From positions 8,639,770 to 8,703,769 of the forward strand of contig NC_092364.1 of NCBI RefSeq assembly GCF_030848805.1: a DNA stretch of 64,000 nucleotides, given 5' to 3'. The translations under genes were made by a program, and so were the position numbers. The notes under the pieces are model-generated. The model saw only the letters and a list, made by a program, of their open reading frames with translations. It did not search any database and had not been told where the DNA came from. This document shows positions 46,750 to 58,105 of the stretch, in pieces. Every line of letters starts with the position of its first letter. Within the stretch, counting starts at the first letter, position 1. Source of the DNA: Temnothorax longispinosus (Eukaryota; Arthropoda; Insecta; Hymenoptera; Formicidae).

Positions 46750-47668
46750 CCCTGGCGGAAAAAATTTCTATGAATAACTACAAAATTTGACTAGAAATAG
46801 AAATTTGTACATTTTTGTTGAAATATTTAATTTTTTGTAGAAATAGTTATTCTTTTGTAGAAATATCTACGAAATAGTACCACAAATTACAATGGTCTCA
46901 AATCAAGAAATTATTGCAAGTAGTATTTTTATAAAAAATTACAATTTTATAAAAAATAGTACAAAAATCTATAAATTTTAAAAATTTAAGAAGAAACAAA
47001 ATCTTAAAAAATTAAAACATCTGCTTACTTGTAGAATACTACAATTATTTATGAATGACTATAGAAATCGACCACAATTTACGTATCGTAAAACTATGCA
47101 ACTTAGAACCTAATTCAGTTTTTAATTTCTCATAAAATACTAACAACTGCGTACAAATACTAACAAATACCGGTTTGTTTGTACAGCTCAAAAATTTATT
47201 ACAATTATGGCTAATTAAAATTTGTAATTTTTAGTTAAATGTTACAAGTTTTTACACAAATCTTCCAAAATTCATCTATTATTAATAACTTCTTAATTCG
47301 CAGAAGTCAAAATACTTATGTTTTTATTTCCGTATAGTCTGTTGTAAAGTCCAATATAAAAATACATAAATGTACAATTTTTTACTTATATAAATTTCTG
47401 ATTCATGAATGGTTGTAATTTTGCATACAATACTACAAGGTTCTACAAAAAACGACAAAATCCTTAAGCCTTTTACAACTCGTAAATTCATGAAAATCTA
47501 CATAAATTTGCTTTTTTTAGATGTTTATAAAATACTACAATTTTACATGGAAATTAACAGACCTTCAATCAAACTAACCTTTCCATGGAAAGGTTGAAGG
47601 TTTGGTTGAAGATCGCTCGCGGTCGTTACCTCCGGTAGGGCGAATGCACGGAAATCTAAATGTGTGTA

Positions 47669-47725
<57 letters not shown>

Positions 47726-48655
47726 GTGTGTGGGTGTGTGTAGTATTTAAAATATATAAAGTCTTCTCGCAGCGTGTTGCTTTCGCTCGCGGTCGTTACC
47801 TCCGATTTTAGACATGTGTGTATGTGGTGCTGGGTAAGGATTTTTTTATAATGACTCGCTTTTTATTTTACAGATAAGTTAGAATAAAGAAGTTTTTTTC
47901 TTTTTGTAATCGCGCGGCGCGACGTTGGCCTAATAGGCTTATTTTGTAATGAGCCGGCACTGGTTTCTGACATTCACCCGACATTAAGAAAAAATTATAT
48001 TCGTATATCCGATTCGAAATTTTATTACTTTTTTTAAACTGAATTTGTTTCTTAAGAATTTTTGAAAAATTATATATTTGCGCTGGTTATGACACATGTA
48101 GACTGTATATAACACTTACATCAAATTAAGAAGTAGTCTACCACGTAAAACGGTTGGCTCACGATCCAGAGGTCCCGAGGTCTCCAGTTCGAATCCCATC
48201 AAGATAAGTGTGTTTTTCAAGTACGAGAAAATATTTATAATTATAGGTTACATCTTAAGAAACAAATTTAGTTAAAAAGTAGTAATAAAATTTCAAAATA
48301 AATATAATTTTTTTTTTACGTCGGGTGAATTTTCTCATTAAAGAGTGTTTTAATTCTAGTATTTCCTTGTAGTCAAATAAACTACAATTTTACTGTACTC
48401 AAATAGATATAGAAATGTGTAGAATATCAATATTAGTTGTAGTTTGGCGTAGTTTTGTCGAAAAATTTATAGATCAAGATGCACTAAAAAAATACAAAAA
48501 TTTACAAAAATGTTCCAATTCTAGCATTTTCATGTAGGATTTTGTAGTACTTCTTAAATTCATGTAAAATTTAATAGATTCTGGCAATTCTATTTTATAG
48601 TTTTTTGTAGTACATTTTTATTTTTTTTAAATTTTGTAGAAATATTTCCGCCAGG
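46750..48655. mobile_element. 1.9-kb element with CCCTGGCGGAAA ends
   Basis: Inverted ends CCCTGGCGGAAAAAATTTCT and complement. The interior is AT-rich with many TACAAAA/GTAGAAAT motifs pointing inward from both sides. A (GT)n tract sits at 47660-47745 and another TIR element at 47972-48330. Target duplication not evident; superfamily unknown. Confidence 0.7.
47972..48330. mobile_element. 359-bp TIR element carrying a tRNA-like centre
   Basis: Ends ATTCACCCGAC and GTCGGGTGAAT with subterminal arms (AAATTTTATTACT; TTTGTTTCTTAAGA) inverted on the other side. The centre at 48119-48210 holds the tRNA-like sequence also seen at 42776-42850. Nested in the CCCTGGCGG element. Confidence 0.72.
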
Positions 48656-48738
48656 GAACTGAAAATAGCAGGTAAATCTAACTTGGTAAATCTGAAGAAT
48701 AGTGGCCTCCTCACCGATTTCGTTGAACTTAGGCTTAA

Positions 48739-49268
48739 GGGGTCCTATAGTGGCGGTAGTTACCGACATTTTTTCATTTTAAGGAATCTTTGAATTGGCT
48801 TTACAGAATTGTAAGTTTTTGGTCTAGAATTAAAGTACGCACAAAAATCTACATCGCGTTATACGATTTCATATCGGGAACGAAAAAAAAATTAAAAATT
48901 TTACTAATTTGGGCACATATACAACTGTCATCTGACGACAATAACAAAATTACTGCAGTTTATATATGTATATATAATGATACCAAGGCGACGTAGGGAC
49001 AACATGTAGGAACGATATCATGTAAATAAAACTAAGATTCAACGTCTAGAAAAAAAGATTTTGTAAAATGAAGTTTTATTAAGCAAAAGCACATTCAGGT
49101 TGATAGGATAAGCAGTATTGCGTGTAGCGAGAGATGGCGCAGCAATCGAACAAAGACAGATGCTTTTCGTTAGACAAGGATAGATATAGATATATAACAT
49201 AGAAAACAGGATTATAAATGTTGACATTACCGACGTCGAGAAAGTTCGGCCTTCGCTATAGGATCCCC
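48739..49268. mobile_element. TTAA-family element, 530 bp (L end left, R end right)
   Basis: TTAA at 48735-48738 and 49269-49272. The left end GGGGTCCTATAGTGGCGG then TTACCGACAT is L-type. The right end complement GGGGATCCTATAGCGAAGG then CCGAACTTTC is R-type. This small copy defines the end order seen in the 16.2-kb insertion. No ORF. Confidence 0.85.
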
Positions 49269-49684
49269 TTAATCGACGCGTTTTTGCGTGAAACAAAAGA
49301 ATCTGGTAGAAAAAAGTGTCGCTCTCTGTTCCGCGAAGCGAGATATTAACAGTTAAAGTTGACGACTATCAGGTTACGAGACCTGTCATACCGACAAGAT
49401 GTAGCGACTACGAACATGCCCCGCGGCCACATGCGTATGCTCCGTGGCCGCACACGCATGATCCGTAGCGACATATCAGCGAGAAATGACCCATCGAATC
49501 GACGTCTAATTGACGTCGAAAACGTATATCGAAAAGTAATTGAAATATTCATCGATCTCGATTGAAATGTGGTACCACTTTCGATGACTTTTCAATTCAT
49601 AATAAATCGATTTTGATTCGATATTGATTATTATTTCCTCACTGTAGATATGGGCCGATTCACCGTCTCCGATTAATATGATGC

Positions 49685-49960
49685 TCCGATTAAACTATTC
49701 GGCTCTTTCTAAGGGGGAAGAGATCCATAGACTTGCAAGTTGCAAGGAGAAGACGGATGAATTGATGAGAGGGATTATTTAAAAATGGGAGAATATCTCT
49801 TGGAGATTGAGGAAAGGTTTCCTCAATGTATTTGACTAAATAAGAGGCTTTACTACAGTACAATCCGCAATTAAATATTACGTAGTTAATATTTTGCATT
49901 GGGTTACTGCAAGGGCAGCGTTCGGCTGATGACAAAAAACGAGACGTCTGTCGTTAGTGT
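49685..49960 (-). pseudogene. LINE ORF2 C-terminal fragment (uninterrupted)
   Basis: Minus-strand frame SSAERCPCSNPMQNINYVIF, then ASYLVKYIEETFPQSPRD, to CKSMDLFPL. Same region as 44443-45437 without the palindrome, hence the empty site for that element. Confidence 0.82.
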
Positions 49961-50121
49961 GGACATAAAGTAAAGCATACACACTGAGAAAAATGTTTTA
50001 TTGAAACAACCAAAATTTTGTTACTGACGCAAAAACTATTTGTTGATATGTGATCAAATAAACCGTTGGTTACCACGCCGATATTATTTTGTTGACTGTT
50101 TGGTATGATATAATACCAGAG

Positions 50122-50318
50122 TGTAGGTAATACTTAGAGTGTAGGTAAAGGAACAAAATAAAGGCCACCGATCTGAGACGGACGTGATGTTTATTTCGTG
50201 CGTCCAGCTCGCTGTCTGACTCACGACTGACGACTGTCCGTGATGTGTGTTACAAATACAGATATATCGTTCCTATATAAGTATAGTATCCGCTGAGTGT
50301 AATACAGCATATACTACA
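50122..50318 (-). mobile_element. Probable LTR (Copia-type) with adjacent polypurine tract
   Basis: On the minus strand a purine run GGGGAGGAGT (50329-50319) is followed by TGTAGTATATGCTG. A TATA-like TATATAGG (about 50277-50270) and AATAAA (50188-50183) follow, and the stretch ends in CCTACA at 50140 or 50122. This is the expected order of a 3' LTR. No retrotransposon ORFs are next to it, so it is a remnant. Confidence 0.5.
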
Positions 50319-50399
50319 ACTCCTCCCCGTTTACAATTTGGGCTACTTTAATTTTGCCAACGCTCCCACCACCTTTATAGTTTTTTTTTCCTTAAGTGT

Positions 50400-50660
50400 A
50401 CCACGCAACACGCCGACGTCTTTTAGACGTCTAAACAACGTCCCGTCCGTACGTCAAATGACGTACTGAAGATGTACCGAAGACGTCCAGTAGACGTCTT
50501 TTTGTACGAAAAATGTGGCGCCCAAAGACGTCCAATAGACATCGTTAGTACGTACAACGGTACGTACATGGTACGTACCAAAGGCGTCCAATAGATGTCA
50601 TTGTACGTACTAACGATGTTTATTGGGCGGTACATCGTATCACCCAAAGACGTCCAGTAA
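50400..50660. repeat. Irregular GACGTC-based repeats
   Basis: Many copies of AGACGTCCAGTAGACGTC and GTACGTAC-type motifs on both strands. Function unknown. Confidence 0.65.
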
Positions 50661-50679
50661 ATATTGTTATATCCTTCCA

Positions 50680-50826
50680 GGGGGCCTAGATTACGTATCT
50701 TTTCACAAAGTAAAAATGCGAAAAGTGAACAGATTTAGATTTCAACCAATAAAATTATAGTATACTCTAGTAAATTCTTTCACTTTTCGCATTTTTACCT
50801 TGTGAAAAGATACGTAATAGGCCCCC
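50680..50826. mobile_element. 147-bp MITE (GGGGGCCTAGATTACGTATC ends)
   Basis: About 48-bp inverted arms with GGGGGCC/GGCCCCC termini. No clear target duplication. Confidence 0.83.
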
Positions 50827-52264
50827 AGGATGTAAAATAGATGTAGTGTAGACGTTTTTGATGGATATTTCTGAAAATAGCATTTATAGAGATTATTAAA
50901 TTTGCGAAATGGTCGAGAAAGTAAAATCAGATTAATATTTATTTTATTATAAAAAAACACAGCTTATAAATGCTTATATATAATACAGCTAAAATGTATA
51001 TATAGTTATGCAAACATTTATTACAAGAACTATTGACTATGTTCTGCATATAGAACCATATAGGTAAAAAAAGCATAAAAAAAGAAAGTTCCTCATTTTT
51101 AAGACTCATGGGTAGTCATCACGGCCATATTAAATTCTTGCTATTAAAGGCAAGAAATTAAACCCTATTTTATTGTGCGTTCCATTTTCAAATAAAAACA
51201 TTTTGATAAAAAATAACTAGATTTTTCCAAACACTTCTAAAATTGATTGAAAACTCGGAGCGTAGCTTCTAGCGTGCTTGAAATCTGTGCGGACGTGAAA
51301 TGGCATGATTTCTTTTTTTTCCTCCTTTTTTCCATAGAACAACACTGGCCAAACTTGGAAGCATCATCGTCTTCGGCGTTATATTACGTGTGTAAAATGT
51401 TGAACAAATGTCTATCTTCTCGCGCGCGCGTATTCATAAATCACTGAATAAACCTTTGAACGTGTGCAGTTGCACGAATCTTTGAATTCACGTACAATAC
51501 CGTAAGGATTTATTTTTCCACTTCGAATATTTTTCAGACTTTCTTTGTTGTGACACTAGGTCAAGCAGAAAGTGTGCAACGAGGGAAAAATTACAAATAC
51601 CGATGCGTGTCGAAGTTCAATTGGCTTCTTAAGATATAGAGGTGTTCTTTATTTCTATAAAAATGATGTAAAAGATCATATATAAAAGAAAAATCAGCGC
51701 ATCTTTTATATTAATTCATGTCAAATGTCGGCTCGATTCTATTCCTCATTGCACATCTATCTGCGTTTACACAAATACTTTCAATAATGGATTAAAAATA
51801 ATAAAATACACACAATTTTCGTATATATAGCAGCACCGATTGAGTGTGGCATAACTTAAACTCGGATTAATTTCTAGAAAACTAGATTCATATTCGTTTA
51901 AAAATAAGTTGAGAATACTGAATATATTATAAAGTGGAACATGTAACTTCGAAATCCTTCCTCTCTAATGACAATAGGTTTTTTCTTTTCTATACTTATT
52001 GCTATCTCTCAGTTTTAGGCTAAAAATAATATCCGGAATTCATTCGACTTGCCTGAGGGATAGAGGTAGAAGAGTTAAAGAATAGGCGATGGCGATGACA
52101 TGCAAGTACAAATTACACATTGCACATGTCAGAGTTGCCAACAAGTTTCGTTCACTTCATTGGAAGAATTAATTGCTAAACCATATCCCATAACAACCCC
52201 ATTATCACGTCAACGTTATTTCATAAGCATTTAAAGTCTCGACCGCGAACGGTCGCGACTTCTA
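50827..52264. other. Unassigned stretch
   Basis: No gene or RNA recognised; only small ORFs without domains. Confidence 0.4.
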
Positions 52265-52529
52265 TAGCGTTTTTCTTTGGCAGAACTGGTGCGCACTCAG
52301 TGCACATTAAAGCCGTTGTACACAAATCAACGTAATGTGTATGTTTAATATAAACGGGTTAAATCATGAAATCCTCAATATTCTTTATTGCACTATTTGG
52401 TAAAATATGTACTGGGTATTTTATCAGTCGAAATATTTGCATTTTACTTTAAATATTAGAGATTAAATCAGTGTACAACGGCCTTAATGCGCACTGAGTG
52501 CGCACCAGTTCTGCCAATGAAAAACGCTA
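52265..52529. mobile_element. MITE (TAGCGTTTTTC ends) interrupted by an AGGCC-family MITE
   Basis: Outer ends TAGCGTTTTTCTTTGGCAGA and complement with inner arms CTGGTGCGCACTCAGTGCA. Between the arms 52311-52494 is an insertion flanked by TAA. CTA on both outer sides may be its target duplication. Confidence 0.82.
52311..52494. mobile_element. Nested TAA-flanked MITE (AGCCGTTGTACAC ends)
   Basis: AGCCGTTGTACAC and GTGTACAACGGCCT are inverted with one indel. TAA at 52308-52310 and 52495-52497. It sits exactly at the loop of the outer palindrome. Confidence 0.87.
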
Positions 52530-52899
52530 CTAATCTCGGCTACCGTCACTTTTGAACGATCCAAAATTTCTCTGCACACTGCATGTGTATGTGACAAAGA
52601 CACATCACACAATGGAATCTATCTATTCTAACTATCTATTCTATCTATCTAACAAACTAAAATATGTTTGGACATCGCGACCGCAGTCACCTCTGCTCTT
52701 GTGATCCCAATATTCACCATTATAAACGAAACAACGACTGACCGTGTACGGATCTTGCTTCTTCTTGAACCACAGCGGTTCGTACGAGATAGAAAATCGT
52801 AGATAAATTAACTTTGATAGAAATTATTTCGCCTCATCGCGAATCTTCGGAATCCTATCCGATGCTCGCCGGAACCAATCAATTATAGTCCAAGAGCCG

Positions 52900-53235
52900 G
52901 CTGCACAAAACCCTCCCTCATCGAACATCCGGCTGAATTTTATTCGAATAGATAGCTTTTTTAGTGGTTAACCCTGTGCCGGGTTTTATATGCCCTAAAA
53001 CTTGACCGAAGTGTTAAAAAAAGGGCCACTTCCGATATGATTTTTTGAGATGAAACCCCCCTCAAAGAACATCCGGCTGAAACTTGTGCCAATCGATTCA
53101 GGATGTCAAGCACTTTGATAAAAAAATATGCTGCCACCCCCCACCTTGACAGGAACCATGGCAGCAACCCTTAAACGTGACATATTTTCGTACCGTACTT
53201 CCCTCACAGAACATCCGATTTTTTTTTTGGAAATG
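52900..53235. repeat. Degenerate repeats with GAACATCCGGCTGAA
   Basis: AACATCCG with a CCCTC-type leader occurs near 52915, 53065 and 53205, suggesting a decayed tandem repeat of about 145-150 bp. No gene. Confidence 0.5.
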
Positions 53236-53334
53236 TAGCTCGTCAATTGACGTCAAAATGACGAGTGCTTGCTACCTGGGATTGCTTACGACCACGATCA
53301 AATAAGCGTTACGATAGATGTAGTTCTAGCTTTA

Positions 53335-53480
53335 CATGCCCCACGAGCGGAGATATATTGCGACGCAAAGTCCAAAAGTGAAAATTTTATATTAAGATAC
53401 TTACGTAAGATACGTCGACGTCTCTCAATAATATATATAGGTATGTATATATATGTATCAGAAATGTCACTTTCATTACT
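53335..53480 (+). repeat. Dispersed repeat shared with 33943-34090
   Basis: ACGAGCGGAGATATATTGCG and AATGTCACTTTCATTAC match the 33943-34090 copy. It ends about 25 bp before the target duplication of the Pack-MULE-like element. Confidence 0.75.
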
Positions 53481-53513
53481 TTCAACGGTATAGAATTAAC
53501 ACGCGGTCTCGTC

Positions 53514-54137
53514 ATTCGTATGTATTTGACCGGAAATTAATGTCTGGGAAAGAATCTACCATATGAAATCGTTTGTATTTCGTATGAAGACTTTTGAAGT
53601 GCAATTGAAAAGGTTTGTGAGTTATTCGTTTAATTGTAATTAATTAATTATTTTTACACCATGCATTTAGCCGAAATAGATAAATTAATAAAAGTTTTTA
53701 TACGGAATTGTTTGTATTTTGTATGAAGAGTTATGAAGTGTGATTAAAAAGGTTTGTGAGTCACCCAGATAATTTTAATTAAATATTTATAAACTCGGTA
53801 ATTAGCCGAAATATAGATTTTTAGTTATTCATGTTAAAAGAAAAAGACGCTAGTGTTCCCGAAGGTCCGTCTGCAATCAGAATTAATATGAACGTTTTAA
53901 AAATTATTTTATACTGAAATAAATAAATATACAGGCTAATAAGCCTGTAGCTATAAGCGATAGTTACTAATTAAGTTTGTCACTCATATTTCCATCTTGC
54001 AGAGGACCTCCGTAACTAGATCAAAGATGTACACCAGCTGTGCAGGGTAAAGAGGTTATCTCAAACGCCCTTAATTGGGCCACAGCCCAATTAAGAGCGA
54101 CTCAAATGTCATTACCGCTAAGTACTTCTTGCCATTT
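53514..54137. repeat. Left terminal inverted repeat of the Pack-MULE-like element
   Basis: About 624 bp, inverted relative to 56571-57149. Contains two internal sub-repeats (GAAATCGTTTGTATTTCGTA and GGAATTGTTTGTATTTTGTA). Confidence 0.93.
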
Positions 54138-54139
54138 GA

Positions 54140-54624
54140 GTCAGCATGTCAGAGCTAGTCACTACGGATTGTGGTGACACAGCACTGGACTGCCTGCAGA
54201 AGTTAATCGCATATAGTCATCTCACTAGCAATGTGCCTGATTCAACGAAGCCTAACAAGCTGCTGATTGTGCGCATTGTCGAGACAATTTGCGGTTGCTT
54301 CACCGGTCCATGGCACAGACCGATGAGAGTGTGCAGCTGCAGATTATTAAAACTCTGCTGACTGTAATGACAAGCCAGCATGTGGAGGTATACGAGGGTA
54401 CGGTACTGTTAACAATTCGTACTGTTTACAACATTTACTTGTTGTCGCGCAACCTGGTGAATCAAACAACAGCCTGTGCGACTCTCACGCAGATGATCAA
54501 CGTGATCTTCGCGCGAATGGAGACTCAGGCGGAGGAAGAGAACGTGAGGCTTGATGGGGAACATCAGCAGGAGGGTTCTGTCATAGCAAACGGCAAAACT
54601 GAAGCTGAGATAAGTCTTAGTTAG
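54140..54624 (+). pseudogene. Captured fragment of ARFGEF (BIG1/2, Sec71-type) N-terminal DCB region
   Basis: Reads ALDCLQKLIAYSHLTSNVPD, then IVETICGCFTGP, and after a shift VQLQIIKTLLTVMTSQHVEV and TLTQMINVIFARMETQ. This is the dimerisation (DCB) region of brefeldin-A-inhibited Arf guanine-nucleotide exchange factors, which act at the Golgi. A 5-bp insertion TGGCA at 54311-54315 breaks the frame. The catalytic Sec7 domain is absent. The left edge abuts the TIR; the right edge is a roughly 50-bp imperfect palindrome at 54600-54650 joining it to the next captured gene. Confidence 0.88.
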
Positions 54625-54650
54625 CTAAGTCTAACTAGCTCATCTTCATG
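54600..54650. repeat. Imperfect palindrome at the junction of the two captured genes
   Basis: TGAAGCTGAGATAAGTCTTA and the partner CTAACTAGCTCATCTTCA flank a TAGCTAAG centre. It may be a scar of the event that joined the ARFGEF and GAPVD1 fragments. Confidence 0.6.
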
Positions 54651-55780
54651 AAACTTTACGTTGCGTGCGTCTATTTAATGACGATGGATGTAGAAAGCTC
54701 TTCAAATCACTTCGAGAGGATTGTCAAAAGCGATCTCCTTATATCGCATATTTAATCAGATGTCGTCAGGGATTGCTGTCGACATTAGCTCACTTAGATA
54801 GGTACTGTTTATATATAAATATCATCTTTGTATGTAATGTATAAGTAAATGTAAGATGTTTAAATGTAAGATGTTAACCGTTTAATAATAATATTTTTCA
54901 GATTATGCGTGCGAGTTAAGTGCGATCGGGATGCTATCAATAATCATCTTGTATCCGTTTGTGTGAGGGTATTTTTGGAAAAAAAGAAGGCTTTCCTCCT
55001 GCGTTTCTGCGAAGAGTTTAAAAAGCTTACGCTAGCTGACGAGAAACAGGATCTTGTGAATAATTTTCTAGGGAAAGTCCACGTGGAAATGGATAACGAT
55101 CCGATTTGGCAATGTACGTGAATATAATTATTTATCTCGCAATTGATTTTAGCGGAGTGCTCAGAGACGTCTGAACTTACTTCTTACTTTCAGCGGCAAG
55201 CGCCAACTAGTTAGATTTGGCGAGAGTCGTGGTGGAAAGAACCGTCATGGCACGGATATACCACAATGCGCTCTATCTAAATGAAGATGGAGATGTATAT
55301 AGGGACCAGCTTTTTCACGGTCACATCAATAAGTTGGCAAAGGTCGTAACTCCAAATCACAGGGACCTACGCATTTCAAAAGTTTATCATTACGAATGCC
55401 CCTGGTCATGGGCCCAGGCTGAATTGGCTGTGATATCGGCGTATAAGACTCCTAGGGATAAGTTGCAGTGTGTATTTCATTGCGCGACTACCATCATGAA
55501 TCTCTTCTCCATGGCGTTGGAAAGAGGCATACCTGCTGCCGACGATCTGACTCCCGTGCTGGTCTATGTCATAATCAAGGTATGCGATTGAAAAGAGAAT
55601 TGTGATTTTAGCAAAAAGAGTGATTGTTAACGTGTGCTTAATTTCAGACTAATCCGCCGTCGTTGTATCGACTGTTCAATATGTAGACAGCTTTTACGGG
55701 AATCGATTGGAGGGAGAGGAACAATATTGGTGGACGCAGTTCTGCGCCGCGATCGAGTTAAGACAATGGATTAACAGTTT
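54640..55780 (+). pseudogene. Captured fragment of GAPVD1 (RME-6/GAPEX-5) C-terminus with VPS9 domain
   Basis: Exons at about 54640-54801, 54902-55113, 55194-55579 and 55648-55780 join by GT/AG introns. They read YIAYLIRCRQGLLSTLAHLD, then LTLADEKQDLVNNFLGK, TVMARIYHNALY, AYKTPRDKLQCVF, and ADDLTPVLVYVIIK with NPPSL. This is the C-terminal helical plus VPS9 region of GAPVD1, a Rab5 exchange factor on endosomes; the conserved Asp and Tyr of VPS9 (ADDL, VLVY) are kept. Damage: an in-frame TAG at 55208-55210 and a one-base frameshift in the last exon, after which YVDSFYGNRLEGEEQYWW reads in another frame. Retained introns show capture from DNA, not mRNA. Confidence 0.9.
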
Positions 55781-56570
55781 CTCAAGAGTATCACGATAAA
55801 TAAGATTAGATTCGATGCTGGTGATAATGTAGAAATGTATCATAATCATAATTTGACGATTTCATAAAGAAGAAGACCAATTATCTTGTGTAAAGCTAGC
55901 TGAACAGTTTTATGCTGCCAGTATCAATTAAAATTCTTAAATAGCCTCTTAAATAGTCTAACTGTTAGTTCTTTTGCACGTTATTATGTAACATTAGCAA
56001 AGACTGAATCAAATTATACGTAAAGTGTGGCTTTATCTTTATTTGTAACTCTATTGTATAATTTTACAGGACATCGAAAAAAAAAGAAACGTTTAGATAT
56101 TCTATAATTTATGTACAATACAGAACTTATAGAGAATTGATAACCATTTAGCAGGATAAACTGTGTTGGCGTACTCTTTCTACATGCGCACCTTCCTCAA
56201 GAGCCGAGACTCGAACCAGATCCGTGAAAAATATCGCCAATTTCGTAGAGCTTTTGTACAGTTTTACTCTACGAATATCGCGAGAGAAAGAAAGACTTCG
56301 GAGATTTTTATCTAAATCGATCGACATAAAGAGAGAGCATAGTAAAGAAACTATTAGCTTTCGAGAATTTGAACGCATAATACTTTGTTATAATACTATG
56401 AGCGAATTAGTTTACGTCACTCTGTCAAGTTTTAATATCGATATCGGTAGTTTAATAATAATACATTTAAAAGCGCTCAATTTAAAAGTAGGGCAATCCT
56501 AATAAACGACTGTAAAAAACATTCAAGGTGGAACGCAATGGACAATCCGGTTGCTCTGACGTGCTAACTT
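55781..56570. other. Interior of the Pack-MULE-like element 3' of GAPVD1
   Basis: Probably GAPVD1 3' untranslated sequence, perhaps with a third captured piece at about 56150-56510. A 92-codon plus-strand frame there (ISREKERLRRFLSKSIDIKR) has no recognised domain. Confidence 0.45.
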
Positions 56571-57149
56571 AAATGGCAAAAAGTACTTCTCAGGGGTAAT
56601 GACATTTGAGTCTCTTTTAATTGGGTTGTGGCAGGGCGTTTGAGATAACCTGCTCTTTACCCTGCACAGCTGGTACATCTTTACAAACTTAATTAGCAAC
56701 TATCGCTTATAGCTACAGGCTTATTAGCCTGTATATTTATTTATTTCAGTATAAAATAATTTTTAAAACGTTCATATTAATTCTGATTGCAGACGGACCT
56801 TCGGGAACACTAGCGCCTTCTTCTTTTAACATGAATAACTAAAAATCTATATTTCGGCTAATTACCGAGTTTATAAATATTTAATTAAAATTATCTGGGT
56901 GACTCACAAACCTTTTTAATCACACTTCATAACTCTTCATACAAAATACAAACAATTCCGTATAAAAACTTTTATTAATTTATCTATTTCGGCTAAATGC
57001 ATGGTGTAAAAATAATTAATTAATTACAATTAAACGAATGACTCACAAACCTTTTCAATTGCACTTCAAAAGTCTTCATACGAAATACAAACGATTTCAT
57101 ATGGTAGATTTTTTCCCGGACATTCATTTCCGGTCAAATACATACGAAT
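56571..57149. repeat. Right terminal inverted repeat of the Pack-MULE-like element
   Basis: About 579 bp, inverted relative to the left TIR and lacking its ~45-bp insert. Confidence 0.93.
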
Positions 57150-57158
57150 GGTCTCGTC

Positions 57159-57924
57159 CCGGCGAAAAGCAAATGGAGGAGGCTGTTGCACACAGGACGT
57201 GTTGCACAGGATATAACATGTGCCGCGCGGTAAGAAGCAATTACGCGCGGTACGCTCACAACGGACAGATTACTAAAAATATGCGACGCGACTTACTAAT
57301 TACAGAACGCGACTGACTAACGCAACTTAATTAAACTACGACGCGGGACTTCGGACTGCCGACGTTAACGCTAAATACGACCAACTCAGAATCGGCGGGC
57401 GCACAACGCACAACCAGAACAATGGCCGCCGCGAAAGAACGACGTCGACGCGCGTAACATCACGCACGACCGGCACATGACACGTGACCTTTGACTATAT
57501 AAGAGCCACCGCCAGGGGGAGGAAACTCCCAATGAAAAAGTAAAGATAGTGTTTCAACGCCACCTGGGCTAATAGACCGGTTTTTTGACACTACCATGGT
57601 AAAAACTCGCGGATTGTCGGTAATGTGTTCTGAAGGTAAGTAGAATTATAAAGAATATAAATACATATATATATATACATTGATATAAATATAAATATAT
57701 GATTATAAATTATAAATAATTATATTATAAAATAAATTAAGACACATTTATATTTCGAAATATATATATATTTATTACGTTTATTAATATATAAAATAAA
57801 ACAGTATATTACTTATAAGCAAGTGTTTATTATACTTATACTATATGTGTACAGCATAATATAAGTATAATAAACATAAGTATAATATGAGCTAGTATTA
57901 TATAAGTATATAATATGTAACTAT
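57159..57924. other. GC-richer stretch with a TATA-like motif, then AT repeats
   Basis: 57159-57600 is GC-rich for this window and has GACTATATAAGAGCC at about 57490-57510. About 90 bp downstream comes a short frame MVKTRGLSVMCSEG ending at a donor-like GAAGGTAAGT (57635-57645). It could be a promoter and first exon or an LTR piece; nothing downstream continues it. Confidence 0.35.
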
Positions 57925-58105
57925 TACTACGTTTATGCGAGCGTTACTTCTGTAGTAATTAACTTACGATAATTCCTTCGCGTAAACGGGATTTTCCTTC
58001 GCGTAAACGGGATTTTGTAGTAACTTACGATAATTTACTCTGCGTAAACGAGTGAATTATCGTAAGTTTTACTATAGAAGTAACGCTCGCGTTAACGTAG
58101 TATAT
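57925..58105. mobile_element. MITE (ACGTTTACGCGAGCGTTACT family), copy 1
   Basis: Inverted arms ACGTTTATGCGAGCGTTACT and AGTAACGCTCGCGTTAACGT, with an internal duplicated CCTTCGCGTAAACGGGATTT. A shorter copy lies at 61664-61775; the two flank the first P-like gene. Confidence 0.8.

Larger units (their letters stand above)
53514..57149. mobile_element. Pack-MULE-like transposon carrying fragments of two host genes
   Basis: A perfect 9-bp duplication GGTCTCGTC lies at 53505-53513 and 57150-57158. The ends are ATTCGTATGTATTTGACCGG and its complement. Left TIR about 53514-54137 and right TIR about 56571-57149 match along almost their whole length, apart from an extra ~45 bp in the left arm near 53980-54025. 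TSDs of 8-11 bp with long TIRs are the signature of Mutator-like elements; no transposase is present. The 2.4-kb interior holds an ARFGEF fragment and a GAPVD1 fragment, both in plus orientation with introns retained in the second. Confidence 0.92.

Noticed and set aside
54140..55780. A real ARFGEF-GAPVD1 fusion gene
   Set aside because: There is a 5-bp frameshifting insertion, an in-frame stop, a further frameshift and a palindromic junction with stops between the two parts; no continuous frame exists.
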